A DNA stretch of 64,000 nt, from positions 176,778,882 to 176,842,881 of the forward strand of contig CM069433.1 of assembly GCA_035610365.1 (NCBI GenBank). Direction: 5' to 3'. Below, piece by piece: positions 33,706-46,744 of the stretch. The notes under the pieces are model-generated. The model was not told the DNA's origin, did not search any database, and saw nothing but the letters and a program-made list of their open reading frames with translations. The position numbers were made by a program, and so were the translations under genes. How positions within the stretch are numbered: the stretch's first letter is position 1; each line of letters opens with the position of its first letter. This stretch comes from Aquatica leii (lineage: Eukaryota > Arthropoda > Insecta > Coleoptera > Lampyridae).

Positions 33706-36700
33706 TTCTTCTTCTTCTTTTAAGTTGGGGGCAATCTCTGTTTTTCTTCACGCATTGGGCTATGGAGTTTAATTATTTAATTATCTGCCCATCTTTTTTG
33801 TGGTTTTCCCGTATTTTGTATTCCTACTGGTCTCCGATTTCTAGCGATTTTAATTAATCCGTCATCTCCTGCTCTGGAGACATGGCCGTTCTATTCCCTT
33901 CTTCTCTTCCGTATGAATCTAACAATGTCTGGTACTTCGCACTCTTCTCTTACCTCGGAGTTTCTTACTGTGTCAAGTCGTGTCCTCCCCGTTATCCTTC
34001 TCAAAGTATGAAATCTTAAGCTTTCGCGGTTGTTATGTTTATGATTATAAGCGACTTTCGGCTTAGACCGCGTCGTAGTAAAACACCCAGACTTAGGCTT
34101 GGTCCTAGTCTCTTCTTGAGAGCCAAAACAAGAAGTAGAACTTGGCCTTTGCCGTATTGTTGTTCGTGAACCCAAACAAACTGTCACTAGCGAGAACCTC
34201 ACTAGTGACATTTACCACTCTGAAGATGCAAGCTGCAATATCTTGCCAAGCGTCAGTTTGTTTGGGTTCACGAAGGACAATACGGCAAAGGCTAAGTTCT
34301 ACTTCTTGTTTTGGCTTTCAAGAAGAGACTAGGACCAAGCCTAAGTCTGGGTGTTTTACTACGACGCGGTCTAAGCCGAAAGTCGCTTATAATAACTTCT
34401 CAAAGTATTCATTTCTGAGGTTCTCATCAGTTGTTTAGTTTTGCTGCTGCCAGCGCGTGTTTCGACTGCATAAGTCATAACTAGTCTTACCATCGCTTTG
34501 TATATTTTTATTTTGCTTTCCGTTCGCAGGTATTTATTTCTCCATGTCACGTCTCTTAGATATCCAGATATGCGTGCCCTTCTCATGACTTAAGTTCTGA
34601 CTTCACTAAATTGGTTTCTCTCGGCTATTATCTCTACCCCTAGGTCTGTAAAGTTGATTTACTTGCTTTATAATTTTGTCGTCTACCATCAGTTTGCATC
34701 GTTTCGGTTCTTTGAAGATTACAAGTGCTTTGGTTTTCTCGGTAGAAATTTCTATGTTGTATTTTCCCGCCGTGTTTGCAAACCCATATAGGAGTCGCTG
34801 AAGATTGTCTTCTGAATCCGCAGTTAATACTGCGTCGTCTGCGTAGCATAATATGTTGATACGTTCGTGCCCCATCACATATCCGGCGTTGTTTTTTATT
34901 CTATCTATCAGCTTATCCATCACAATGCTGAAGACCACTGGGCTCAATGAGTCTTCTTGACGGATACCGTTTGTGCATTTTATTACTTCGGTCAAACCCA
35001 TCGCTGTTTGGATTTTTGTTGTTGTGTTCGTGTTTATGTCCTCCACTATTCTTATCAGCTGCTCTGGCGTGTTCTTTTCCTGCAGTATCATTGTTACATC
35101 ATCCAGTCTAACCCGATCGTATGCTTGCTTCAGGTCAACCAAACACATTAAGGCCGGTGCGTTGAATTCGATCACCTTTTCAACTATCTGGCGCACAATG
35201 AATATAGCGTCCGTCGTAGACCTCCTCATTTATTGCAATGTGAGGTGTCAATTTATCTAGAACTGTTTTCGCGAACAATTTCTGGGTTGCGCTCGGGAGT
35301 GTAATTCCTCTGTAATTTTCGGGGTTGTCTTTTTCTCCCTTTTTAAATATAGGGATGGTTATGCTGGTTTTCCATTCCAGAGGAACCTTTCCGTGTTCTA
35401 GTATTATGTTAAACAGCGTTGTCATTTCTTCCGCTAGGCAGTCGCCGCCATACTTTAGAAACTCATTACTTATTCCGTCCAGCTCTGTGGCTTTTCTATT
35501 CTTCAATGTTTTTAGTCCTTTTAGTGTGTCTTCATTTGCAACCTGTACCTTAACATTGTTGCTTTCTTTCGAAGTTGTTACTCTAGGTGTCCGTTGCTCT
35601 TCTCTATATAGCTCCTTGAAGTATTCTATCCACTTTTCGTTGTTAACTACGTTTAGTTTCAGGGTTTCATTTACCTCCGATTTTGTATTTCTTAACAGTT
35701 TCCAGATTTTGTTTTGCGAGCCGTACAAATCTTTTTTCATATCTTTTGTGAACCGTTCCCAGTATTCTTCTTTCAGTCGTCTTATTCTTTGGTTTCCAAT
35801 TTCTAAGTGTGTTCGTTGACTTGTACTAAATGAAAGCTCTTTTCTTTCTGTCTGTTACTTCTTTTACTTCTTCTGTAAACCATGGTGGTTTATTATTGTG
35901 TGTGGGTTCCTGCTGGACACTCGGCCTTCTAACAGCCTCCCTGCGGCATTTATTATGTTTTTTATTTTTTTGTAGGCTTCCTCCGGGTTGTCATGGTGTA
36001 ATGGCGTTTGTTCTATTTTGCATTTTAGTCTCTCCGCGTATATGTATCTTGTGTTGTCGTTTTCTAGTGATTTTGCATTATACTTTTCAGTATACTTGGC
36101 ATTTGCTTTTTTCATATATTGGAATTTGGATCTTATTTTGCATAGGAGTAATGCGTGATCGCTATTGATGTTCACTGAGTTTAGCGTTCGTACTTCCAAG
36201 ATTTCCGCCGGAGTAAAGTTTCTGTTGGTCTATAGTCGACCGTTGTCCTTGTGCGTTGTTAAATGTCTATTTATATTTAGGATTGTGTTTGAATAATGTG
36301 TTGTTAATTCTCAGGCTATTGTGAGCGCAGAAGTAAACCAGTAGATCTCCGTTGTCATTTCTGACGTCTTCATTGAAGCGTTGCTTGATGCCTAATACTA
36401 TGTCATCACCTATTCGAGCGTTACGGTCTCCTATGATAATTATGTGATGGCTGGGCGGTATCGTGTCCATTAAATTTTGAAGCTCTTGATAGAATGTTCT
36501 TTTATCGTTTTTTGGTTTGGAGATGTCGGGGGCATAGGTACTAATTATATGTAGGTGTTTCCCGTTTAGTTTTAATGTAGTTTTTATTATTCTTGTATTG
36601 ATATAGTCACTCTTTACAATATGCTGTATGAATTTTTCATGCAGCAGCGTTCCTACGCATTCCTTTGCTCTTTCATGCTTCTTCTTTCCACTGTATATGA

Positions 36701-37054
36701 GAATGTAATTGTTGATTTTTTGGGTACCTTTTCCTTTTCTTTTAGTTTCGGTTATGTTACATATGTCAATCTTTGTCTCTGAGATTTTAGTTACTGCTTA
36801 TTGGTTTTTATTATTCCAGGATCGCACGTTCCATGTGCCCAGTCTTAATGTTGCACCTGTATTCCTTTTTCGATGCTTTGTTCGTTGTCGTTACGGTTTT
36901 ATCCGTCCTGATTCCGAGGCTATGTGTTGTTCTTCTTTTACGACGGGTAGATTGCTAATTTAGCCCGTTAACCCTCCTCCTTTATCCGGGCTTGGGACCG
37001 GCAGCATGGCTACAAAGCTACTCAGTCCGCTCTATGACCACGCAGGCGGAGTTT
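33706..37054 (-). pseudogene. RTE-like non-LTR retrotransposon, nearly full length, broken
   Basis: Minus-strand element. A 5' leader (37054-~36960) is followed by a degraded apurinic-type endonuclease; readable part 36470-36267 with IIIIGDRNARIGDD (catalytic Asp) and LRINNTLFKHN, and NSDHALLLCKI near 36150 (catalytic His). The RT follows: 35740-35180 with RKATELDGISNEFLKYGG, ITIPIFKKGEKDNPENYRG; 35229-34606 with MCLVDLKQAYDRV (motif A), GIRQEDSLSPVVFSIVMD (motif B) and ILCYADDAVLTADS (motif C); the C-terminus at 34586-33891 is interrupted by a palindromic insertion. The 3' end is a (TTC)n/(GAA)n run at 33706-33719. Databases often label such copies craniofacial development protein 2-like. 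Several frameshifts disable it. Confidence 0.85.
34010..34395. mobile_element. 386-bp palindromic insertion with 13-bp target duplication
   Basis: Inserted in the RT C-terminus. Flanked by perfect 13-bp direct repeats CTTCTCAAAGTAT (33997-34009, 34396-34408); removing the insertion restores the RT frame (EMNTLR to RITGRTR). Inside, 34048-34186 and 34254-34393 are near-perfect inverted arms of ~139 bp around a ~68-base loop, and the left end has ~37 unpaired bases. The loop contains CTGAAGATGCAAG...CTTGCCAAGCGTC, which has hammerhead order with key bases changed. Frames read through it are shadows. Confidence 0.85.
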
Positions 37055-37059
37055 CTTCT

Positions 37060-38095
37060 ATTTTTTAACACTTTTTGAAATTTATTAATAATTTTTTTTC
37101 TTCAGTATTTACTTAAAGAATTTCTGTTATGGAAATGCTTTATCCTAAAGAAAGTTTCTTTTTTTTCAAATTTCGTTATTTATAAGTCAACTTTTATTGC
37201 CACTGCAGCGCATTTTAGATTGTTCAAACTTTTACTATGTATTTATTTTAATTTTCAGTCTTTCACGCTCACAGCAGATTCAGTAATGCAGCTTACGTGA
37301 GCTGTAATGACGGTGCTTAACGGGGAGAGAATAGATGTGTTCTTTAATAACTTCTACAATATCCTAGGTGTACCACTGCTTGATATATCTTGTCTTCGTT
37401 ATTCTTATGGCGTTTGTTCTGCATGCAACAGCAATCAAAGACGGCGAACTCTATTAGGTTTGATAAACATTTGTATGCAAACAACATATTTTTTAAAAGG
37501 AAGGAAATAAACTTTGATATATGCGTTCATCTTTTTGCTTACGTGGTCTTCTGTTTTAAACTGGCATTCAATAAATTGGGCTTTGTAAGTATGCATCTTG
37601 TCTGTTTTTAGTGGAGAAGTCTATCAACTTGATGAAAATTTCTAATTTGTTACTTTCAGATACTAAACTTTTTACACCTAAAAAGGATAAACACTTCTTC
37701 TAACATTGACACATTTCTTTGGTACATAAATTCACACAGTAATACAAACTCAAATTTTAGCATTTTTGTTTTTATAATATTTGCTTCATCACGTTCGTGT
37801 TTACTGAAATCATTAAAGGTTATTTCAGACAAGGCTTTAATAATATCCGAAAAACGAAGTTTAACTGCAGTTATCCTATCTACCTTGCTCGTTTCACTCG
37901 GGTTTAAAAATGCCTTTTTGGAAAAAAAGCGTCTAATTTACACAGGAACTCGTTAAATAAACTACTATTACTGATAACTAAAAAACTAAATTTTGAGTTT
38001 TTTATTGGTAATGATTTATAAATTTGATCGTGTTCTTAAATTATTTAATTAAAGCCAGGTTCAATATAGCACATTCTACTTGTTATTTGGTATAC
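37060..38095. other. No gene recognised
   Basis: Two overlapping ~70-residue plus-strand frames (37307-37611) lack a recognisable domain. Nothing else is supported. Confidence 0.4.
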
Positions 38096-38100
38096 CTAAC

Positions 38101-38799
38101 CAGGGTTCCCAGCGACCTGGAAAACCGGGAAATGTCAGGGAATAAAAAATAGTCAGGGAAATCATGGAACAGTCGGGGAAAACATGCAATTGTTTCACGA
38201 AGTCAGGGAAATTTTTCAATTCTGCGAATTTTATGTGACCCTTCCGCCCATTATATTTATCTCTATTTTGCTTGTCACATAAACAGTTTCATTCGAGAAG
38301 ATCGCTAGTCGAAATCAACTTCTGTATTTATTTATATCTCAAATTAATTTATGACGGGATTGGACTCTACGTTTCATTTTTCTGCTTATAAGCATGTTTT
38401 TTTATGCATCTCAAAGCAAAATATGTTGACAAATGTTGCGGAATTTGTGTAATACTACGCATCGTTTGTTTGTGACACTAATACCAAAGATAACTAATAC
38501 GATTAGAGTAGAAACTTTTTAGTTATAGTTTATTTTGAGATTCATTGTCGAAAAATCAAAAGTTTCTAAATGCTTATTTCTCTGTGACAGTTTTGCATCT
38601 AATTTAACTTATATTGTTTATTATTGTTTTGTACGTTCATTTAATAAAATTATTAATAAAAAGTTTCCAATTACTATTTTGAAACTACCATATTACATAG
38701 CTACGATACTGGTAAAACACCTGGAAAAATAAAAGATTTAGTCAGGGAAAACCGGGAAAAGTCAGGGAATTTGATTTTATTAACTTGCTGGGAACCCTG
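38101..38799. mobile_element. 699-bp non-autonomous DNA element with CAGGGTTCCCAGC ends
   Basis: Left end CAGGGTTCCCAGCGACC, right end, inverted, CAGGGTTCCCAGCAAG. Flanking direct repeat CTAAC (38096-38100, 38800-38804) gives a 5-bp duplication. Subterminal regions repeat GTCAGGGAAA and AACCGGGAAA. The CAGGG end suggests hAT, whose duplications are usually 8 bp but can be shorter. No transposase. Confidence 0.8.
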
Positions 38800-38804
38800 C
38801 TAAC

Positions 38805-41800
38805 GAAAAATGAAAAAAAAATTAAGTTTTATTTTTGTTTCATGTTGATATTATGAGTATATTAAAGCAAATTACCCGTTATTACTAAACCACAAATTTG
38901 AAATTGAGCTATTGACTTTTTTAAAGGCAGTTATATATAATATTGCATATACAGTTTAATAATTACTATAAAACTACACAGGTAAAAGCAGTTATAGTTA
39001 CGAGTAAAGCTACAACGTGTAGCCTACAAGTAACTTTTTTGTGATTAAATAATCAACGTTTACAGTTAGATACTTTACCTTGGTTTTTCACTTTTGCAGC
39101 ATGACAAATATTAAATTCCTTTACAGTCTATAGAAAAGCATTAAACAGTAACATCCTACCATGCGTTAAAAAAAAACTATGTAAATGTACATTTTATCAT
39201 AAACATAATATGTACATTGTGCTATTTTATAATATTCTTCAAAATCTGTTTACTCAAAGTTCTGGTTTAAAAAAACCTATGCTTATTGCTTTTACTTCAA
39301 TATATTTATTTGCCTAGCCTTTTATTTCAGTTTTAAATCTGTTAAGTTTACGGAAGAATTTAAAACAATATATGTAATCATAATAGCAGGATTGACACAT
39401 ACAGAATTTGAGAATCCTGATATTTTAATACATATTAACTGAACAGTTTAGGAAGTATAAAAATTGTTGTCGACACGCCTTTTAGTGAAACACACTAAAG
39501 TGGCAAAGGGAATTATTGTTAATTAATTACTGCAAATTTTTATATTTTAAAATGTTAGTATATCAACGATTTTGTAAATTTAGAAAATCACTCAAGTGTA
39601 TCAATTATTCCTATACCTGTAATTTCAAAGCCAAATTTAAAAATTATTTTAAATAAACTAGATATGTATAAGAGTACTGATGGAAATATTTTACTGAATA
39701 GTTTGATAAACAATTTTACATAATAAACGCATCGAAGCTTCGAGATCATTCAAAGCTATTACCAACAGGGACATAATGTTCTAGTAGCAGATAATATGAG
39801 AAGATAAATGGTAATCGCTGAAAGTATTAAATCGTAAGAAGAATTCGTCTAAATAAATAATTTACGCGTAAATAAATAGTGCAGATAAATAAAAGTGAAA
39901 ATTATCCGCGAACAGTGTTTATAATTATCCAGTGATAGTCATATATAAATTACTTGTAAGTTGTTTTTCTTAAATGTCGTTAGCTATACATTTTATTAGT
40001 GGTTGTTATATTAAAAATTAGTTACATTTATAATAATCATACCAAAAATTACGTATGAATAGTTCGTTAAAAATAAATTCGTTTTAAAATCCTTTACAAT
40101 ATAAAATACATTTGGTTAACACGATTACTTTGTTTAAAGATCTGAAGAACAGGATCTACACATAAGGGCAATCTATTTCGGGTTTTGTAATAAGTACTGT
40201 AAAAATTAGTTAGATTGCAGTATTACATTAATATAACACCGAATAACAAGAGACAAAAAAAGGGCACCTTTAACCGTAACTTGGATTATAACAGAATGGT
40301 TGACGAAAATGGGTTTTGTAATTTGATAAGTAATTTTTTTTGACAATCAAAATAAGATGATGAGCATTCTAAAGTCTTAGGGGATATACATTATTAAAGC
40401 TGAATTTTTTTCTTTGTCCAACTCTCAATAATTTATAGACGTTTTCAAATACAGCGTTTTTAAATATTAATTGGATAGCTCATGCTAACTATTATAAATT
40501 TATCAAATTTCTTTTATTGACTGAGCAATAGTGAACATGAACACAAAATTGAAAGTTGCAAACTAATATTTATGATTTACCTTTGAGTGAAATACACGAT
40601 TAATCTTAAAATGATACATCAACTGAAAGGCAGTTGAATTTTAACGAATCGGTTGAAACATATAAAAATCGATTCAACTATCAGTTTTTATATAATCATT
40701 AATCGATTATTTAACTTAAAAAACCTAGAATGTTATTATTTGATTAAAGATTTTATTATATAAGTAGAAAAACCGTAAAATAAACAAAATTATTTAAAGA
40801 ATGCTGATCAAATTGACGCTATTCAACTTGTATTCTATATATCTACTCAGAAATGGACGTTGGAACGTAAAATAATATTACGTTGAGGACGTGACAATAA
40901 TAACTATAGAAGAATAGTATAATTATGCAAAAGAATTTAGCAAACACAACAGTAAGACACTAGCGTAGGCCGCGATTTAAAAACTTGTTCTTTGAAGTTG
41001 TTTATTAGCAAATTGAAGTTTTTAAAAAAATGTTTTAGAGATGGGCTTTTATAAACCTATTATTTTCAATGCCACATTAGTGTGAATTGTTTCACCTACA
41101 CTACCGTTTTTCTAAAATTTGTTACTTACGTAATTAATATGTGTATTGAATTGTATGTCGTTTTTAATATAATGAATAAGCAATACCGGGTGCGTTTTTA
41201 ATGAAGATTTATTTGATAAGCTACCTGACGAAACAACTTTGGAAAAAAAACATTATACATGTCATCTTTAGCACAATGACCACTATATTTTAAAAATATT
41301 TGCATGGGTGTAAATTGGCAGATACAGTAATTAATTCAAAAAATTTTGTATAAATATCATTCGATAAAGTATATGCCTGTTGCTAATTTACTCCTTTTGA
41401 GGCTATAACAAGTTTACACGGTTTTTTTACAAATTATTAATTTTAAGATAACCGGTATAGTTTTTTGGACGGTTGCTTTCTTAGTCGAATACAGCGCTGT
41501 TAAAAACTGACAAAGTATATAAACAAAATAAAAAAATAACGTTAACACAATGTTAACAACCAATAATTTACTAGCACGCACACAAACATTAATGTTGGTA
41601 TCCATCACGATAAATTGTGAAAAGGTGCCTGAGGTTGCCATCCGAAATCTTTGATAAGTTAAAAATGTTTTTTTTTAAACAAATTCTAAAAAAATCTATG
41701 TTTCTGCTTCATATTTGACGCATCTTTGAATATATATTTTTAATTTTTTTTATCGTGTAATACATTTCTCTATTAGTCTTTTTTTCACTGCCGTCATAAG

Positions 41801-43300
41801 AAAAAAATGATAAAAAAACGAAACAAAATAATATGAACACCTGTTGAATAAAAATATTTTTTTCAGGAAGCTTACGTAATGTTTCTTATATTTTTTAGAT
41901 TGATCATTTTTGTGATCACTGTGGAAAAGTCTGCCAGTAAATTAAAAATGATGAAATGTGATCTATGAACTAGAATTTGCAAAGAAAATCTTAACTTTTC
42001 ATTGTACATAAATTTACTTGTTCTATACAGTGTGATTGATTTCACGTGTCCAAGCATATATCGATTTTTTTATAAAGGATAGGAAAAAAGCTTATTAATC
42101 AAAAGTACTTTACATTCAATGCTTAATATTACATAAAAACATTCTTGTTTTTAAATTCGCTTTACAATGATATCAAACAACTTCGTATTGCTATGGCTAT
42201 TTTAGTCGCAATAATATTAAAAAAGTTTTTTTCCTTATTCTGATAAATGCTATTAAAAGCTGTACGAGTGTTTTCTCGCAACGTAAATGGCTAGCGACTA
42301 ACTCAGTTGAATTCGGAGATTTGGGCCGTAAGCTTCGTGGTGCTAAATTATAAGACAAATTGAAAAGGCGCCAAAACGTTTAGAAGCTGGAGTGATAGAC
42401 ACTGTTTTATATTCGACACTGAAATAGAATGGTTATAACGACAAATACATTTTCATTTTCAATAAAAAAAGAAGAAATTAAAAGTTAAAACAATTACGTA
42501 CATAAATAGTCGTAAAGAATAATTTTATAAATCTCACAGTTATAGCGTTGATCCTGGAGGTTAGGGAATCCTCCATGCAAAGTTATCGAAATACATCCAA
42601 CAGAACAAAATCAAGTAATATGTAACTTTGAAGTTAATATTTGATTTAATGCAAAACTAGTGACTTCACATTCGTTGCAAGTCGCATTTCACGTAAATTG
42701 ACACCGTAAGAACAAGAAATCTGCATGCATTAATTGTGATAACAGCTATACCTATGTCGTACGTGTTTCAGGTTTGACAAATGTACAAATTACTGCGGAT
42801 AGCTATCGGCACGCTCAAACAAAATTTCCAAATTGGCCCAACACGTGGTGGTATCATAAATCGCTATGATAATTACGGGAATTTTACAGAAACAGCGATG
42901 ATAATACACCCATTTATAACACAGATGCTTATTAAATTTTAGAAGTGAAAACTCCGCTGGGCTCTTATGTTAGAACATAAATGTGAAGTGTATCACAGAC
43001 ACCGGAAAAATAGCTTCAATTTAACATCTGTGTCTCTACTTCAACAACGAAAATTAGGCGTACCGAGAATAAATTTTATACAGGAGGACAAACACTATAC
43101 TAAAGCATTTTTAACATAACAAAACATCAAAAATAGGAACAATAGTCTTAAGAAACAAATGAAAGATATGTAGTTGTAACGAGCATTATTTGTACCAGGT
43201 AAATTCGATATTCACAATTTTTACTGTTTATGGATGCAAATAATAATTACACAAATGACGAAAAAATGGATACGTTAAACGTTTTAAATTTGTATCCTAA
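38805..43300. other. AT-rich stretch, no gene recognised
   Basis: No supported gene. Around 42780-42900 the plus strand faintly recalls the HTH region of a DUF4817-type transposase, but it is too decayed to call. Frames at 41414-41641 and 41872-42057 show no domain. Confidence 0.45.
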
Positions 43301-43303
43301 ACG

Positions 43304-43368
43304 GCTTTCAGTTTAATACAAATTCGGGTATGTGGTTCTCATACCCGAATTTGTATTAAACTGAAAGC
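43304..43368. repeat. Perfect 29-bp hairpin with 7-base loop
   Basis: Left arm 43304-43332 (GCTTTCAGTTTAATACAAAT then TCGGGTATG), loop TGGTTCT, right arm 43340-43368 exactly complementary. No mismatch in 29 bp. Role unknown; it has no terminator-like T tract and no recognised element around it. Confidence 0.9.
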
Positions 43369-43799
43369 AAATCTACGCAAAACTAACAGTTTTGTGTGTC
43401 AATACAACAAGCGAAGCAGTGATGTATTAGAGATTTATCTATTGAAAGATATTTACAACCCTGAAAAAATATAAAATGACTCCAAAATTAAATTAAATAG
43501 CATTTACTGGTTGGCTGATTAATAACAATTATGCAATTAATGCCATAGTTTGGAGCGATAAGTCATGCAGATTTCAAACAAAATTTTTTATCAACGTATG
43601 ACTCGGTCTTTACTTTTATGAAGAATTCCGACAACATTGAAGACTTCAAAAATTGTCAAATATCTCCATGCTACAAAAAGCACGCAAACTAAGAAAAGCT
43701 CGATTACACTTATCGACAAAAATTTTAATTTTTGTGTGTTAAATTGAAGTTATTGGGTGCATGCTATAGCAATTTTTGTGCTGATTTCAAATCTAAAAT

Positions 43800-44551
43800 A
43801 TGAATTTTCAGAGACATTACATCTAAGTGATTTGTAGTTTTCAAAAAATTTACTAACCAACATTAGTTCTTGGCTAGTTTGTTTCTTAAAAAGTTTTTCG
43901 CAACTTTTGTAAATGACTGCCACGCAGCTGCCTCACGCTCATTAAATTTGTTTGTTGTTTGAACTGGGAATTCTTTATTAGTTCTTTTATTTGTGACCCA
44001 ACAAATATTCCTTCTTTTATTTTTGCATCATTTGTTTTTGGAAATTTACTTTTTAGGTATTTAAAACTTTCACTATCACGATTCATTTGCTTTTACAAAA
44101 TGGGGGAATGTATATTTTCTTTGGATTATACAAGACCTTATTTTCTTCGGGTTTTAAATTTTTTCCTTTGGCCACTGATTTTTTACAAAGTAATTTTCCC
44201 TGTTCCTACTATCCCATTCACACAAAAAACAGAAGAACTTAATGTTACCAAGCTGGAGAGCTAACACAAGCGCTATCAAATTTCTACATTAGAGAGAATA
44301 CTGTTCATACCGTATCATTTTGAGTAAAAGTTTCATATTTGCATAAGTTTTTTTATGTATGCAGCATAAGTAAAAAGGATTGAAGGATGTTGGTTTCCAT
44401 TATGAAGCAGAACAGCTAGCAGACTTGTTTTGGAAGAATCTATAAAATGTTTCTGTTCTTCAGGATTGCGTTCTTGTCCTATTTTATGTAGTAAAGAGTC
44501 CACATTGATGCAGTATACTAAGTCATCTTGCATGGAAAATAGATGTTGCAA
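43800..44551 (-). pseudogene. Fragments of a conserved uncharacterised TE-associated protein family
   Basis: Two blocks of a family that I recognise as recurring in many insect genomes. 44551-44333 carries HFIDSSKTSLLAVLLHNGNQ (normally ...SLKAVLLHNGN..PSIP). 44086-43886 carries NRDSESFKYLKSKFPK, AKIKEGIFVGSQIKELIK, and below it NVSENSYF-like residues matching the CNMSLKxHFLHSHL block. Order and strand are right, but about 240 bases between them are unrecognisable and the intervening core is missing. The molecular function is not established; wide, patchy copies suggest a mobile-element gene. Confidence 0.6.
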
Positions 44552-44559
44552 CTTTCAGC

Positions 44560-46560
44560 CATTTAGTCTGGAAGCCAATAATTCAGTCTGCATTTTGAAT
44601 AAATTTAGATCACGAACTTGGATTGACTAATCTTGTGAGTTCCTGTTGTTTGTTCAAGGAAATCGGGATCTTTTTCGTTGTCACAGTTTGGAGCTCTCCA
44701 CTACTAAGGTGTTCTTCTAAATCTGAATTTAAACTCGCATGTTTGTAATAGAACTGAAATGGCTAGCTTTGAACTGTGATGAAAAGGTCTGATGTGATTA
44801 CATTAATTTTTGCAATACAAAAATAACAGTCTGTGGAATGATCCTTTGGCTCTCTACACACCATGGATACTGCAAATGGCATGTGACGCAATTTTCTATT
44901 CAATCAGCTAGTAAGCAAAGTTACACAAGAAGCACAAGAGATGTGAGGTGTCCAAGATTTGTCCTGATCAATTTTCCACCCGAAATAAAACTCATACAAT
45001 TATGTTTCTTTTTTGAGACTTGAAAGTGAATTCAGCACACAAGTAACAATATCTATTTGTATGATTTATACAATTTCTTTCTGAGATCGTACAATGAATG
45101 TTATGGCCAACTTGTATGTTGACATTATCTTAATGATCCACGCTCTGTACTCAGTCAAAATTGCTCATTTAAAAAAATCATTGTTGACCAGTGTTATGAG
45201 TTCAAAACAATAGGGGATATGTTGAACATGTCATTTAATTAATATTTATGTCTGTTTTAAGTGATTAAGTTATAATGTTGTGATGTAGTTTATCTGTTAT
45301 AGTTTTTCATTTGTATTCTCAAACTACCGTTCTTATTTTGATGTTTTTATCCAATTTATTAGAATATAGAAAAATACTTAAAAAATTACTATGACAATAA
45401 AAAGTTGTTTGGTATAATTGTAAAGAATATTTTAAGCCCTTTAAGAATATTTAAAAAAAACGTTCTAGTTAAAAAAATCTTTTTCTGTGATGCTGCTTTG
45501 TTTATCTTATCTTTTTTAGTAAGCTGTATATTATGTATTTTTCGGATCTTTTTTAACCGTGTTGTAGGTACGTTGTATTTGTAAAACCAGTTACAGAACA
45601 TGCTTCTTAACGGCCATTTTCTGCATTGACGATAATATCGACGATTTATTTGTAATAAAATTAATTTTATTGACATTTATTGCAATATACGTATATATTT
45701 AATATAATGGTAAAACGGTGTTATGTACACCAACGAAATTATGAACGGGTTCGCATGAACTTTTTTACATCAAACATTTGTCAATATTTCTATTTTATTA
45801 TGTATCACTTGCATAGATTAGAAATTTTTTGTAATTTAATAGGATTTTGCAGTAAATTAAAGAGTCTTATAAATAATGGTTATAAACGTATTTACATAGT
45901 AGTACAAATGTCAGTCGAAATTGGAAACTACACCAAATTTAGATACTTCCGTTACGCATTAGGTTTTAAATGTTTAACGACGTAGTTAAATAATTAGTTA
46001 CATTTAAAGTAGGTTCAAATCAATGATGGTGTTAAATGAAAGTGAAAAACATATAAAGCAATCAATTTGTAACAAATGTAAATTTTGTAGGTTTTATATG
46101 CTGCTAAGTTCGTTATTTGATACTTTATTTCGACACACGCCAAATGATGAACACATTTTCTTTTAAAACTATCAGATTTCAGTATCCCAAGAAGGCATAT
46201 CTATTTTCGAATTTAGATTATTTACAAGTTTGGTAGTTTTAAGTATTCTGTTTTTTGAAAATTTCAAAGGATTCAAGGTGTTATGGTTTTTTAGGCAACT
46301 ATATTCTGTTCGATTTTAAGGAACTACTATTGAATTATTTTAATTCAGCAACATTTTAGATATGGAAAGGTTATCAGAAATAACTTTCAAATTACTATTA
46401 TCATTCGAAGTTAATGGGGACACATAAATTTGTATTTAATGTGTGTAAATATTTACATTTTTGTTTTTTAATTTATTCGTTTAGCAATGAAATCGGATAT
46501 AATATTAAAGTATGTAATTTATTAGAGATTGTACGTCCGGTAAAAATATTATTTTGCATT
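44560..46560. other. No gene recognised
   Basis: Small frames at 45389-45985 on both strands have no domain. Upstream exons of the gene starting at 46566 may lie here but cannot be told from sequence alone. Confidence 0.4.
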
Positions 46561-46565
46561 TGCAG

Positions 46566-46744
46566 GAAACATGTAGATGGTGGTTTAAAATATTTAAAGT
46601 GAAATGGCGTCCGTGACGTTGCAGACCCATCAATTCCAACTATCGGCAATGTCACCCTCCAGGGATTCTATGACATATACCAGCACAAAGGGACTCTTGA
46701 ATGCACCAGGACAAAATAATTGCTTTCTAAACAGTGCAGTTCAG
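46566..46744 (+). CDS. ec: Echinus/USP53-USP54-like ubiquitin protease, first coding exon
   Basis: Coding from ATG at 46604 to 46744, 47 codons ending in phase with GTAAGA donor at 46745. The end reads STKGLLNAPGQNNCFLNSAV-Q, the cysteine box of the USP53/USP54/echinus subfamily; NNCFLN holds the position of the catalytic Cys. In these proteins the next residues are VLW-xLDIFRRS, encoded by the following exon. A likely acceptor (TTTTGCATTTGCAG at 46552-46565) makes this an internal exon with ~38 bases of 5' UTR; an upstream ATG there is followed at once by TAG. In Drosophila, echinus acts in eye interommatidial cell sorting and death. I did not find the next exon within the window, so the intron may exceed 17 kb and contain the downstream elements. 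Subfamily assignment is firm; exact orthology is inferred. Confidence 0.82.

Noticed and set aside
33891..34438. Frames of ~100 residues on both strands around 34.2 kb
   Set aside because: They read through the palindromic insertion into the RT gene and are mirror images of each other.
42780..43130. Possible DUF4817-type transposase HTH on the plus strand
   Set aside because: Only a faint resemblance, many stops, no catalytic motif or terminal repeats.
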